DNA from: Brasenia schreberi
Taxonomy: Eukaryota; Streptophyta; Magnoliopsida; Nymphaeales; Cabombaceae
Length of the DNA: 64,000 bases
Assembly: GCA_036023115.1 (NCBI GenBank)
Contig: JAYKKT010000061.1
Coordinates: 12,819,501 to 12,883,500, forward strand
Reading direction: 5' to 3'
Shown: in pieces, positions 1-14,527 of the stretch
Numbering within the stretch: position 1 is the stretch's first letter
How the letters are laid out: each line of letters starts with the position of its first letter
Notes under the pieces: model-generated
The model's input: only the letters and a program-made list of their open reading frames with translations
What the model was told of the DNA's origin: nothing
Database searches by the model: none
Made by a program: the position numbers and the translations under genes

Positions 1-487
1 CTTTTCCGCTACGTCTTGCAATAATGACTTCTCTTGACTTCATCACTTTTACCACAACAGTCTCAATAAGTCGAAGCTATTTGCGCATCGGATTTCGCCA
101 TGCTGTGTGTACTTGAACAAACGGATTGCCATAAACATGGAAATCTATCTGATCGAACTCCTGATCTCTTCCCGTTAAGGAATGGTCACACCACGACTCT
201 TGTGTGCAAAGTTATGCTTTATTAAGAACTGTAAAATCCATGAGAAAAACCGGTATCAATATTTTAGCTAGCTATCCTCCAGGATTCAGATTCAAATCTC
301 TTGTATCTTGAACTTCTTTTGGATGATGTTAATTGAATTACATCCAAAATTGTTAAGTTTTGACCACATTAATCGTGTAGGATTCTGAAATATGAATAGC
401 AACTACAAATACGGCCCAAATTTAATAAAATTGGGACCAATGTGGTTGTCAATACCTACCATAACTCTTTCTCTCTCTCAGCAACGT
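1..487. other. Upstream intergenic DNA, no gene recognised
   Basis: I see no conserved coding frame or repeat in this stretch. The last ~100 bases lie directly upstream of the peptide gene and probably include its proximal promoter. Confidence 0.4.
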
Positions 488-488
488 C

Positions 489-497
489 CATAAATAC
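489..497 (+). promoter_or_regulatory. Candidate TATA box of the peptide gene
   Basis: The motif CATAAATAC lies about 90 bases before the ATG at 585, a usual spacing for a plant promoter with a short 5' leader. No transcript data are available, so the start site is inferred. Confidence 0.45.
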
Positions 498-584
498 ATG
501 CATATGGGTTTGGTTTCTTTCCACAGTAGATGAGCTTCTAATCCTCATATTCTTAAGCTTGTAGGCAGCAGCTACCACTCATCC

Positions 585-1379
585 ATGGCAGTGAAGGGAT
601 ACTTCGTCACCATCTTCCTTGTTGCTCTACTCTTAACCTCTTCTTGTATCTCTGCCAGAGAGATTGATGAGAAGCAAAGTGTGCCTCTATTTCCTTCATA
701 TTTAATTCTCTTCTTCCTTTAATTTCTTTTTCATCAATGAGCTGCTCAGAGAAACTACCAGCACTTATACACATCTTCCTCATCTTCGATTATCTTTAAG
801 TTCTTCGTAACCTAGGGAAAGATACATGGTTTGGTTAGTCAAAAACATGCTTAGAGCACTCGATTAGTCGAACAATTACGTTTGTATGTACAAGCATTGG
901 CTGGGCTCGATATGTTCCACAATGCCCTTCACACCGGGCATTTTAAACACGCACACACACACCGACAACTTGCAATATTTATTGCCATTGAGCCATCTCA
1001 AAGGAGTTTGCACCTCGTGAGGCGCCTTATTTTCACTACCACTCCTATTGTATCAAAAGGAATTCATACCAAAAATAGAATTATCACTCCTATTGCATCC
1101 TGTGCACAATGGTGAAACGCATTTCAAGGAGCGAGCTTCTTTAGGATGGGAGAGCAGCCCACCATCTCAAAATGAGCTTTGTATTATATTCCTTGGATCG
1201 AACGTGGGCTAAACTTTTCTTTAGAGCTTTCTGTTACTTCAATTGATGGAATTGTCAACAAAAGAAACGGACTCTCATCCATGATCGCACCATGCACACC
1301 TTTTTCTTATGAACTCAATCATCCATCATGTTCAGATTTTTAAGGACGAAGCAAACATATAAAATAGTAAGTGGCAACA

Positions 1380-1449
<70 letters not shown>

Positions 1450-1893
1450 GTATGTGTGTGTGTGTACTGTTATCCATGTTCCAAGTCGCCAGCCAAATCT
1501 AATCCCAAGAATCTGGTCTTCTTGTAGACGAGTGAGGTACTTTGGACTTGTGTCTAGAAAAAAATCTAGAGACCGTTAACCCATGGTTAAGTAGCTAAAA
1601 ACGTTGCCAAAGGATCTCAAGCCCGTCAAAATTATCGTATTCCTTGAAGCATATCATAATTTATTCCCTCCAATCTTAATTTGAAGAATATCGGCCTATC
1701 TAAATTTATTATTTAATTTACAGACAAGGTGGATCCATCTATCCATGGTTCTGCTGGTGCAGTTGGTCAGGCTGACTTCATAAGGCCATGCCTTCGATGT
1801 GGAATATTCTTGAAGTTTTGCTGTGGGTTCTTCTGTTGCTCCAAAGAAGAGTATATTGAGTACATGAAGAAACAGGCGATCCCCCACAACTAA
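585..1893 (+). CDS. Small secreted cysteine-rich peptide, two exons
   Basis: The model joins 585-678 and 1724-1893. The donor is a GT at 679 and the acceptor is TTTACAG ending at 1723. Joining gives 264 nt, or 87 residues plus stop. Residues 1-24 are a clear signal peptide: MAVKG, a hydrophobic stretch FVTIFLVALLL, then a small-residue cleavage region SCISA before RE. The mature part is about 63 residues and has six cysteines near its end: CLRC at 54-57, CC at 64-65 and CC at 69-70. A charged tail SKEEYIEYMKKQAIPHN follows. Three broken copies of exon 2 lie at 25.1, 30.9 and 44.4 kb, and they support both the acceptor position and the frame. An alternative reads through the intron from 585 to a TAA after about 45 codons, but it would lose the conserved part. 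I do not recognise the family. A secreted signalling or defence peptide is inference only. Confidence 0.72.
1381..1466. repeat. Compound (CT)n(TA)n(GT)n microsatellite in intron
   Basis: A pure CT tract passes into TA and then TG dinucleotides, inside the single intron of the peptide gene. It is a likely length-polymorphic site. Confidence 0.95.
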
Positions 1894-2005
1894 TGCAAGC
1901 CAGGTCCCATGCATTAAAGTGCGATATCTGGGTGACGTTCTTATGAAGTGATTGTCATGATCATCAGCCCCTAAGCCTACGTACCAATCTTCTCGTTGTT
2001 GCTTG

Positions 2006-2011
2006 AATAAA
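2006..2011 (+). promoter_or_regulatory. Candidate poly(A) signal AATAAA
   Basis: A canonical AATAAA lies about 113 bases after the stop codon of the peptide gene, at a plausible distance for 3' end formation. Plant signals are loose, so this is suggestive only. Confidence 0.35.
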
Positions 2012-2029
2012 ATGCATGTTAAAATTGTG

Positions 2030-4689
<2,660 letters not shown>

Positions 4690-5607
4690 ATGTTAGGTAA
4701 ATAACAAGTAAAACCTTCTTATTATTATAGTTGTACAAAAAAATCTAAGAAGTCAAAAGTGACCATACATCTTATTATTCATGGGTTCATCAGAAGATAA
4801 ACTAAGCAAAGTTTTTTTTATGGTGATAACATGGGTCAAGTATGACAATTGTGGTTGGTGAATAATACTCATTGTCCTATATTTGATGAAGAAGTACCTA
4901 GGAATCAAGAAATGTGGATGGAATAAATATTTTAAAATTTATATGAATCGATATGGCTAGATAGCTAAATATCCAATCATAGCTTGTAATTTGTTTATTT
5001 TAAAACACATACATGTTTCAAAAATCAAGGAGGATACTTGAGGATGACTTTAATATGTGTATGTTTTTGCCTCTAAAAGTCAACTGGCTTCTTGAATATA
5101 GGTATGTGACATTGATAGGGGAAAATTGATGCTTGTTCCAATAATAGTGTTTTATATGGAGATGATCTTGATATACAAACAAAACCAAAACTCAGAGGTA
5201 CAAAAAGAAGTGCTCACACTGGGGCACAAAAAGTAATAGTCATATTGTTTTATGACATGAAGGCTTTAAGACAATTTATGTGCAAGAAGAAAGCACAATT
5301 GATGACTTGGCATGTTATAATTATAATAAATGGTCTTTACAAAATGAGTTATATGAGAAATTCTAATGAGGAAAGTATTTTTCCCATTTAAACTTGCATT
5401 AGCAAGTAATTGTATGTATTAGTGTCAGACCTCAAAGAGCCCGTCGAAGTAGAAATGGCATTTTTATACCACGTGACAAAATCTTATAGACTATTGACTA
5501 GTCATGGTTGCATAACTTGATAAGATCATAATTCTGACCAACAATTTAATTATTTATATACCATGGACCAATTACATGTAATGATACAACTAGATGCATT
5601 ACAATTT
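4690..5607 (+). repeat. Direct repeat copy 1 with unrecognised frame
   Basis: This ~0.9 kb stretch is repeated in the same orientation at 7905-8915, with only scattered substitutions and small indels. From about 5125 to 5391 both copies keep the same reading frame (GKID...EESIFPI then a stop) with only a few amino-acid changes. I do not recognise the protein. It may be part of a transposon. Confidence 0.8.
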
Positions 5608-5739
5608 TTATCAGTAAAAAGTCAAAAACATCTATAGCCTATCAAAAATTACTAAGTTGTAACAGAAGTGTCCAATAAATATTCTTTAAATACCTCAACT
5701 CTCTTGCTGATTAAAACCTAAGAAGATATAAGGAGATGA

Positions 5740-6279
5740 ACTGAAAGTAGTAGGATATCTTAAAGGAACAAGAAACTTGAAAATGTGTGTTGAAGAAGAT
5801 GAACTTAAAGTAGTAGGATATTCAAATGTTGATTTTGTTGGGAGCAAAGATGACAACAAATCTATCTCGGGGTAAATATTTTTATTTGGAGGTGGTGTTG
5901 TTTATTGGGCATGTAAGAAACAGGGTTGTGTAGCATTATATATACAAGAACTTGAGTATATGGCTTATTGTATAGCTGCAACAAGTGTTGTCTGGATAAG
6001 TCGCTTCATACGTGATTTGAAGCTAAAAAAAACCGACAAGTCAGCTATTATTTACTATGATAACAATGCAGCAATTACTCTTATCAAGAGTAGAGCTGAT
6101 AGCTCTAAAAGTAAGCATATAATGGCTAAATACTACGATGTTCATGATATGGTTATGAGAAAGGAAATATCCATCCCATACATGCCAACAAATGATATGT
6201 TGGCAGACCCCTGACTAAAGGCATAACAGTGGAACTTTTCTCAAAACATGTTGTAAACATGGGTTTGAGATATGTTTAA
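5740..6279 (+). pseudogene. Ty1/copia RNase H end, decayed
   Basis: The translation carries the copia RNase H signature: YLKGTRNLKMCV, then GYSNVDFVGSKDDNKS, FLFGGGVVYWACKKQG, EYMAYCIAATSVVW, DNNAAITLIK and a SKHI-type motif before the domain ends. A TAA replaces one codon in the SGYIF-type motif, so the frame is broken. Only the 3' end of pol is present; no integrase or reverse transcriptase lies upstream. An LTR follows at 6418, as expected. Confidence 0.85.
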
Positions 6280-6417
6280 TTGTTGTGTAGGGAAATAACC
6301 ACATAACGAGTAGTGATTGCAATAGCAATCATGAAAGGACATTACTCGGTAAACCCCACAAAAATGAGAGGAAAACCAGTATGTCAGTACACTTGGCTCG
6401 AATGGGCAAGTGGGAGA

Positions 6418-6905
6418 TGTAAGGTTGTGGCCATTCTTGGTAACCTAGCATGGTAATGGTTGGACCGACCATCCATCCGTTACCCGTGTTCACAGTTATA
6501 GAGAGAATGACCGTAACTGCCATAGAATCAAAACCGTTGAACCATTACCAGATTGCATGGTAACTATCCGGTTAAAGCGGCTCCTGAAGAGGAAAGCCCA
6601 GAGAGACAAACCAGGAAAGTTAGGAGCATGCGCTACTCTATAAATACAGAGCAGTGCACACAATCTATATATTGGAAATACCAGAAAGACTTCCCAGGCA
6701 AAATCCGTTGTATGGAAACCTCGAAACAAAACGAAAACAAACCACGTACCTTGACCTTCCGCTGCAAGCGTACTTGAAAAGCCCTATGAGCAACGAACCC
6801 GGAGGTCGATAGAAGCCAGACTCCGGCAAGAAGGCAAGAAAATCGCCACACAATAACCAGTTAATTGTGGATCCACCACTGGTCCATGGTGGTGATTGGC
6901 AATCC
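6418..6905 (+). mobile_element. 3' LTR of a Ty1/copia element
   Basis: The purine-rich run AAGTGGGAGA ends at 6417 and is followed at once by TGTAAGG, the usual polypurine tract to LTR junction. A TATAAATA promoter box lies at 6639-6646. The right end is not certain because no partner LTR is present. A piece of the same family, reversed, lies near 57.1 kb. Confidence 0.6.
6639..6646 (+). promoter_or_regulatory. TATA box in copia LTR
   Basis: TATAAATA lies about 220 bases inside the LTR, the usual position for the element's own promoter. Whether it still works is unknown. Confidence 0.5.
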
Positions 6906-7904
6906 AAAATGAATTATTCATCAAGTCATTGAATCATTGATAGGCTGTCTCGATACTCAGGCCAACTAAAGACATTGCAAACCCAAAGCTGCGACCTCAA
7001 TAACAATGTCCGTATTACGTACAGATGAGATGCTAATGTCCAAGATGAGAAAGAAGCAAACAAAATGCTAAACTAATTATGCTAAACTAGATCTGTTAGT
7101 ACTAAATTATTTTTATCAATGAATAGAAATGCAAAGAAGCTCTGGTCCTTTGATAGAGAAGTAATCTTTAATAGTTCTAATGAAATTCTTTTGAAGCAAA
7201 TCCATGATAATTCGGATCCTCTTGATCCTTTGTTTCCTATTGCAATACAAACTCAAATGAATTTATAGCAATACTAATTAAACAATTTTTAATTGACTAT
7301 AATCCATTAGTTCCAGAAACCTATTACATTAATCAAATCAAGCTAAGAACTCCTAAGGAAGCAAAACGAAATGTCAATTGCAAATGTGCACATGTTTAGA
7401 TTACACCAGTTCCTGGGGATGTCCTCTTTTCCCTCTCAAGAATGAGACAACTATTACGGATATTTGAAAAATATCATTAGGTTTGCATACAAAACAGGTA
7501 AATATTGTGAAGTTTTTCATGCGTAGACTGCGACTAACTTTTTGCTTATTTTATGTTTTCTATACATATTTTCTTTCTTTTATGTTTTGTATTTTAAAAG
7601 CATCAATTTTTGTAACTCATTAATATTTCTTGTATGTTTTTAATAATATTTTTAGTTGTTTAAAATTAGTTGAAAGTTTTTCTGAGAGGTGCTATATCTT
7701 TGAAAAAAATAAACTTCTAAGAAAAAACTTACTGTTGTATCACGAGGCATAGAGTCAATGATACGGTATTGGGCTCTTAGCTAGGTGTTATATTGCTTGT
7801 TTGTATCTAAGAGTGGTAATAATTTACCGGTCTAAGCATTATTACTGAACTGCTTACCATGTTTTTAGCTACTAAATTCAATTTTCTAGTAACATTTTAT
7901 TATT
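6906..7904. other. AT-rich gene-free stretch
   Basis: No domains, splice-consistent frames or repeats recognised. It separates the copia LTR from the second copy of the direct repeat. Confidence 0.35.
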
Positions 7905-8915
7905 CATGTAATAACAAGTAATACCCTTCTTCTTATTATTATAGTTGTACAAAAACATCTAAGAAGTCAAAAGTGAGCATACATCTTATTATTCATGGGT
8001 TCATCAGAAGATAAACTAAACAAAGGGTTTTTTATGGTGATAACATTGGTCAATTATGAGTGCATGAATTGTTGAATTTGTGAGCTACTTATAGTATGAC
8101 AATTGTGGTTGGGGAATAATACTCATTGTTCCATATTTGATGAATAAGTACCTAGTAATCAAGAAATGTGGATGGAATAAATATTTTAAAATTTATATGA
8201 ATCGATATGGCTAGATAGCTAAATATCCAATCATAGCTTGTAATTTGTTTATTTTAAAACACATACATGTTTCAAAAAATAGAGGATACTTGAGGATGAC
8301 TTTAATATGTGTATGTTTTTGCCTCTAAAAATCAATTGGCTTCTTGAATATGGGTATGTGACATGAAGGCTCCGATAATATGGGTATGTGACAAGGGGAA
8401 AATTGATGCATGCTCCAATAATAGTGTTTTATATGGAGATGATCTTGATATACAAACAAAACCAAAACTCAGAAGTACAAAAAGAAGTGCTCACACTGGG
8501 GCACAAAAAGTGATAGTCATATTGTTTTTTGACATGAAGGCTTTAAGACCGTTTATGTGCAAGAAGAAAGCACAATTGATGACTTGGCATGTTATACATA
8601 TAATAAATCGTCTTTACAAAATGAGTTATATGAGAAATTCTAATGAGGAAAGTATTTTTCCCATTTAAACTTGCATTAGCAAGTGCTTGTATGTATTAGT
8701 GTCACTTCGTTCATAAAATATTTTGCTCCGCTCAACCAAACTCCAAAGACCTCAGAGAGCCCGTCGAAGTAGAAATGACATGTTTATAGACTATTGACTA
8801 GTCATGGTTGCATAACTTGATAAGATCATAATTCTAACCAACAATTTAATTATTGATATACCATGAATCAATTACATGTAATGAAATGATACAACTAGAT
8901 GCATTACAATTTAAC
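7905..8915 (+). repeat. Direct repeat copy 2 with unrecognised frame
   Basis: This is the second copy of the repeat at 4690-5607. It differs by an extra ~45 bases near 8050-8095, a ~30-base duplication-like insertion near 8363-8395, and an added stretch near 8703-8745. The two copies flank the copia fragment, but their ends lack TG...CA termini, so I do not call them LTRs. Confidence 0.8.
8363..8668 (+). CDS. Unrecognised 101-residue frame inside the repeat
   Basis: The frame opens at ATG 8363, but the first ~10 codons come from an insertion absent in the other repeat copy. The shared part starts at GKID and runs to EESIFPI and a stop. It is basic (KPKLRSTKRS, MCKKKAQL) and has no signal peptide or membrane span. 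Frame conservation between two copies hints that it was once coding, perhaps a transposon protein. There is no real evidence that it is a working gene. Confidence 0.2.
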   Translation: MKAPIIWVCDKGKIDACSNNSVLYGDDLDIQTKPKLRSTKRSAHTGAQKVIVILFFDMKALRPFMCKKKAQLMTWHVIHIINRLYKMSYMRNSNEESIFPI

Positions 8916-11249
8916 TATTAATAGGACGAATGAAATAGCCAATAAGCTCGCATCACCCAATATTTCCATCTATAAAGACATATTTAACCTCTCCCTCAAC
9001 CCACGATGATGCCACTCGTATACCAACTAATATTTCACCCCATTCACAAAGAAGTATGAGTATGCGTATCCACCATCCGATGAATGTCCCATATCGATGC
9101 TTATAGGGTGAATCTATACCAGATAAGATAATATGCCACTCGTGCTTCTTTGGTTTAGGACATTGGCAACGAATGCTTTTCTGCCCTCAAAATACGAAGC
9201 AAAAAAAAGAAAGATTTTTTTTCAAAAACTCTTGCCACAACCTGGGGTTCACAATTTTTGATAGTCTACACTCCTCGAAGTAACCTACTTCCCTCTCACT
9301 CTTTCTCCCCCTCTCCCCAGGCAATTTTTATCTTCCCCATCGGTGGCGCCTCTAACGGACAATGGGTCCGGATCGGACCTGATACGGCCAATCCGACCCA
9401 GGTAGGTTAGCCAGTTCTTGTAATGTGTAGATGCTTGTCCCATTGATTTGTTGTGAAACAATCATTCGCAATGTTGGCCTTCTTATACGTCTCTCAGACC
9501 ACGTTTACGTACCATAGTTGTCTATCTTCAACTACTAATTAATGAGTGGCATACTCTTTAGACAGATGTAGAATTGCCACACATGATACACTATTTCATG
9601 AACTTTCGCATTGTTGTGTTAACATTTTCATATAATTTGTTCTTTGCTTAGAAGAGGAAGGTACTCAGAATCAAGTGTAAGCGCTTCTTGTTGCGGATTT
9701 CGAGTCATACAAGTTTCTGTGGTTAGAAGACGAAGGTACTCAGAAGCAAAGTATGAGCGCTTCCTTTTGCAAAATGAAGTCTATGGCTGTGACTGAGAAG
9801 GTTGATCGAAGAGAACTCATTGCGCTGTTCTTTTCTGAAGTTCGTTAGGGTAAGCAACCAAGCCTTCCTCGATATCTTTCCAAGAACTGGCCTCTCTCCC
9901 TGACCTGGTATGCTGTGTCATTCTCATCTAAACATCTTGTGCAGACCATATTATGAGCTCATCTTAACGCAACAATGACAACTAGACGTCACCCTCTTGC
10001 CCACAGGTTGCTATTTTCACCTTATGGCAAGAGATTGTGCACCTTGGTCATTGGTGGCAAGGCCAAAAAGCCGGATACCAATAGGATGTGTTCATTACAG
10101 TAAAGAAGAAAGCGAGAGCCTTGTATGGACTACTTAGGCCAGGCTCATGGAGTTCCTTTTTCACCAGCAAAGTCAAACTCTCTGGAGGAATTGTAGCCCG
10201 ATTTCAAGTTCAAACTGCGAATGAAATCTGAATAAGGCAAAACTGCAATGAAGCCCGTGTTTTCTACCCCTGATTTTGGGGTTCACAGATGGCTAACAAA
10301 ATGATGGTGCGTTTTGCTGCCACCTCCTTGTCAATCTCTTTGAAATTTTCGACTCACCTTCCAAGTCTGTCACCGTATCATTTCTACACTCAACCCTTTC
10401 TGTGTATTATATTAACAAAGGTCCGTCAACTTTGTGTTTTGCTTCCTCCAATAGTTTGTTTGGTCCTTAGTTCATTAAAATTAAATTGATTAGCTTATAG
10501 TTTTTGTCCGATGTGGGAATGGATAGATTCCACTTTAATGAGCCCAAAATTATTAAGCAGCATTACGGTCCACTCTTGGACCAAATAGCTTTCTGTGACC
10601 AAATAAGAATGAGAATTGATGCAATGGCGGTGCTACGACTAGCTTTTCATATAGAACTTAACTGACTCATAATTCACATTTCCCGACTCATGAAAAAATC
10701 TTTCCGCTCTGCTTAGTTTACCCCCATCTAGAGGAAATTTAGGGACAGGTTTTGTAAAACCCGGATGATCATATATTCTGAAATAGCAAGTGATAAGCTG
10801 ATTTTTTCCTGTCACAATCAAATTTTTGGATGACAATGAAAGTTATCCTATCGATGCTTTCCGTAGGTGGATCTATTTTGGATTGTAATTTGAGCTCTTT
10901 TAGGGCCATGCCCCCCTTTGTAAGTGTTGAATTCCTACACAAACAGTGCCTGATCTTAATTTTTGATTTTCGAATTGTGCTGAAATACTTCTTCGATGAC
11001 GCTTATTCACCAAAATAAACTTGGTCTTACGAAGGAGTCCATAAATATTTCACATGGAAGGTCTGGCATGCGTCCCACTTGTTGCGTTAATGGTGGTGGT
11101 GTAGAGTCAGTTATCCAAAATTGAGTTGAAATACTCTAACCATCAAGAGTTGATGTACCTTTCAAGTCCTTTAGAGCACCCAATAAATTTGCCAACTCAT
11201 CCTTTTTTTTTTGGCTTTTTTCGAGTAAAAGAAGGCTGACTATCTCTCG
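8916..11249. other. Gene-free stretch with weak coding hints
   Basis: No recognisable gene. A ~45-base segment at about 9650-9694 is repeated imperfectly at 9725-9770 (GAAGGTACTCAGAA core). A short frame MSASFCKMK... starts at 9753 and MTTRRHPLAH... near 9976; both are under 45 codons and match nothing I know. The motif TCCGATGTGGGAATGG near 10508 resembles sequence often found in plant transposable elements. Confidence 0.3.
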
Positions 11250-11254
11250 GACTC
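11250..11254. repeat. Target-site duplication GACTC, left
   Basis: The five bases before the gypsy element are GACTC, and the same five follow it at 19394-19398. A 5-bp duplication is normal for LTR retrotransposons and fixes the element ends. Confidence 0.85.
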
Positions 11255-12727
11255 TGTCATGGTGTTAATTTTTGAAGTAAAATTTTTCAAAGTTTTTCAA
11301 CACCCGTGATGGCTAGAATCGCTCCGGATTCTATCAGCCTACTATACCGTTCAAGACAGGGTCTTTAACCCGATTCCATAGCTTGAGACAAGAACGCTAA
11401 GTGAATGAAACAACACTTTGATTAAAACCAAACAACACGCCCAAAACAGTTCACCTGGTTGTGATCGGGGTTTCATATCCACTAGCTAAGGGTTCGGATG
11501 AACCCACGCTGGATTCGCCTAGCTAAGGTCAAGGGCGGTTCACAACTTCCCCAAAACACCAATCGGTTGATGGATGAAGACCGGCCTGAAGGAGGAAGGC
11601 TAGCGCTGGGCTACAAGTACCGTTCGACACTTGACGAGGCGGGGCGCGGGTGTACCGCACCTGCTGGAGTTGTTGTGGAACAAAGGGAGGCTTCGGCTTT
11701 GTGGTGCGCGACACTCTCCTAAGGCGCCTTGCTGAACCCTATGGAAGGGGAGGCTTCGGCTGTCCTGAGGCGTGCGACACCATGCTGAGGCGCCTTGCTG
11801 AATGTTGCGGCGCTAGTGGCCACGCCCTAGGGTCTGCTATGCACACGGTTGATGCTGTGGCACTATGGCTGTGCCCCTGGGGTCTTGTGGTGCGCCTGGT
11901 TGAAGGACGGAAGGTCGAAGGCTGGTGTCAAGGGCAGGGGCCCTTCGGTTGGGGCTGAAGGTGAACCACCGAAGATGGCGCACGAACAACAGGTGATGGA
12001 AGGAGGAAGGAAGCCCGACTGATGCTGAGATGAGACGACTTCAAGGCGGGAAGAAGGACCCTCGGCAATGGCAGTGGCGCTAGGCTCTTGCGTGCTTCGG
12101 TTGAGGCACCCGGTTGGCTGCTATGCGGTCCACCTCTCCACTCTCCCTTCTCTTTGCACTCTCTCTCTCTTTCTCACTGCACACACTCGGTTCAACCCTC
12201 ACAACAGGGCAGAGCCCGACACTTAAGAAGGGCCTGGGCGGTTGGGAAACCGCCCCTATTTTTAAGGGAGCGGTTATGCCCAGTAAGGGGCGTAACCGCT
12301 CCCGCCTTGGTGCGCTGTCCCTAGCGCCCAGCTAGGGATGCCACCTGTCCCAGGGGTCCCGTAACTGCCACCCGGCCAGGCGCCAAGTGTCCTAGCCGGT
12401 TCCTAACTACCTAGACCACACCTGTCCTGGCCGAACCCACTTGGCTAGGACCTAGCCCACCTAGACCTACCCCGGGTCTAACCACCTAGACCCAACTTGA
12501 CCCAAACCAACTCACTAGGACCGAACCATCCTAGGACTTGGATTAACCCTAACCTAGGCTCGACTCAACCAAGACCTAGGTTCATACCATGGGGCTCGGG
12601 TTTATAGACACACCTGGCCCTTACAAAGACTCTTATTTACATGGACTAGGGATATGATATACATGATGAAATATGTCGAATGGCAGGGGCACGTGGGTGC
12701 GCGCGCCACGAACTTACGTTCGTGACA
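11255..12727 (-). repeat. 3' LTR of the gypsy element
   Basis: The LTR is 1473 bases, starting TGTCATGG and ending CGTGACA on the plus strand. A minus-strand TATAAA promoter box lies at 12601-12606. Open frames inside it on either strand are LTR sequence, not genes. Confidence 0.93.
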
Positions 12728-12741
12728 ACTCTCCCCCAACG
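12728..12741 (-). other. Polypurine tract of the gypsy element
   Basis: On the minus strand the run GTTGGGGGAGAGT directly precedes the 3' LTR. It primes plus-strand DNA synthesis in LTR retrotransposons. Confidence 0.85.
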
Positions 12742-12794
12742 AAATTAGGACTCGTCCTTGAGGCCGTGTGGTAGTCTCTCAACAATTGCTCACA

Positions 12795-14087
12795 CTACCA
12801 CAACTGTGCGCATGGCACCCACGAATCGTCATCTGCATTTCTGCCTGTCCACTTGACCAGACATTGAGTTTGTCTCCGAGGTCCGGCTCCTTGGACTCGG
12901 TGAGCGATGATGGCCTCGATTGCTGGTATGTCCTCTCGGACCAGCGATGGTGGTCGACAATCTAACCTCTCTGGGTCTTCGAAGTACTTCTTCAATTGCG
13001 ACACGTGGATGACCGGATGGATCTTCAATCGATCGGGCAACTCCAGTTTGTAGACAAGAGCACCTACTCTCTGTATCACCTTGAATGGTCCGTCGTACTT
13101 CGGCTTCAAGCCCATGTGACTACCTTTGTACACCTGTTTTCGGATATAGTACGATATCCGAAGCCACACAAAGTCTCCAACTTTGAACTCAACTGCCCTT
13201 CGATGCTTGTTCTCCTGCCTGATCATATGGGCCCTAGCTCTCTCGAGCGAAGCTTTCGCTTCCTTGTACGTCGTCTACCTATCACGTATCTCATGTAAGG
13301 CTGCGGGACAATGACCAGTCCCATTCTCTTGTACAAGCTCTCGGGGTTCAAGCGACTGCCAACCCAAAGTAATCTCAAAAGGAGTCTTTCCTGTAGATGA
13401 GCTTTTATGCGAGTTGTAACTGTACTGTGCAACCTCCAGAAGTGACACTCAGTTCTTTTGGCTAGTGGATACGTAATGGCGCAAGTACTCCTCAAGCATT
13501 GCGTTGAGTTGCTCAGTTTGTCCATCGGTTTGTTGATGTTGGGATGATGAAAATAGGAGACGAGTTCCCATCAATCGAAATAACTCGATCCAAAATCGAC
13601 TAGTGAAGCGAGTGTCGCGATCACTGATAATCTCTTCCGGAATGCCGAAATGTTTAACTACATTTCTAAAGAACAGACTGATTGTCTCTTTCGCACTGCA
13701 CTCATGTGGTGCGGGTATGAAGACATCGTACTTTGAGAACCGATCAACAATCACCAGAATCAACTCGAAGTCGTCTACTCTAGGCAATCCTGAGATGAAG
13801 TCCATGGAAACAGATTTCCAAGGTCTCTCTAGAATAGGAAGAGGCTGGAGCAAACCAGTTGGTCGACGTCGCTCAACTTTGTCCTACTGGCATGTAGGAC
13901 ACATTCAGATGTAGTCAGCTATATCGCGTACCATGCGGGGCCAGTAGTACCCGCGAGCAAGTAAAGCTATTGTACGCTCAATGCCCGGATGTCCGACATA
14001 CTCCACGTCGTGAACCTCACGCATCAATGTCTTTCTCAAATCTCCAATACCAGGAATAAATAACCTTCTGTCCTTGGTCCAAACCAA
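12795..14087 (-). pseudogene. Gypsy integrase with C-terminal chromodomain
   Basis: From 14087 downward the frame shows the integrase zinc-binding histidines (HDVEYVGHPGIERT, then ARGYYWPRM). Next comes the core with the first aspartate in SMDFISGLP, the second in ISDRDTRF and the glutamate in TDGQTEQLN, so the D,D,E triad is present. Downstream are the GDFVWLR and LKPKYDGPFKV motifs and a chromodomain (QCLVKWTGRNADDDSWVP) that ends in a stop at 12795. Frame breaks near 13890, 13450 and 13230 split it. The chromodomain in this family is thought to direct insertion to heterochromatin. Confidence 0.9.
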
Positions 14088-14527
14088 GCCATCTCTGATG
14101 TCATATTTGTCGGTTATACCTTACTGAACTTGAGAAACGATGTGGGCATACGAAGTATCCTGATCCTTTACTTATCTTACCTGATCAATTAAATCCCCTC
14201 TTACACGAGTAATGGCATTTAAAGTCTCAACCCTCCTTTTACTCAAGGCGTCAGCCACGACATTTTCCTTGACTGACCTGTAGATCCAATCAAAATTGTA
14301 CTCCTCGAGAGTCTCAAGCCAACGTGCTTGATGCATGTTCAATTCTTCTGGGTTCTAAAGAATGTGTTTGCAACATTATCTGTAAGAACTGTAAAATGGG
14401 ATCCTAGGAGATACACTCTCCAGATCTATAAGCAATGAACCACTGCCAGTAATTCTTTTTCATGTGTAGGGTACCGAGTCTCCGCATCCTTAAGCTTTCT
14501 TCTCTCGAAAGCTATAGGGTGTTCGTC

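Noticed and set aside
882..1115. 77-residue frame inside the peptide-gene intron
   Set aside because: No domain, not repeated in other copies, and lies within the spliced-out intron of the better supported model.
4690..8915. Direct repeats as a pair of LTRs around the copia fragment
   Set aside because: No TG...CA ends, no primer site or polypurine tract next to them, and the copia fragment has its own LTR start at 6418.
11498..12335. Several GC-rich frames
   Set aside because: They lie in the gypsy LTR, recur in the other LTR with disruptions, and show no protein family.
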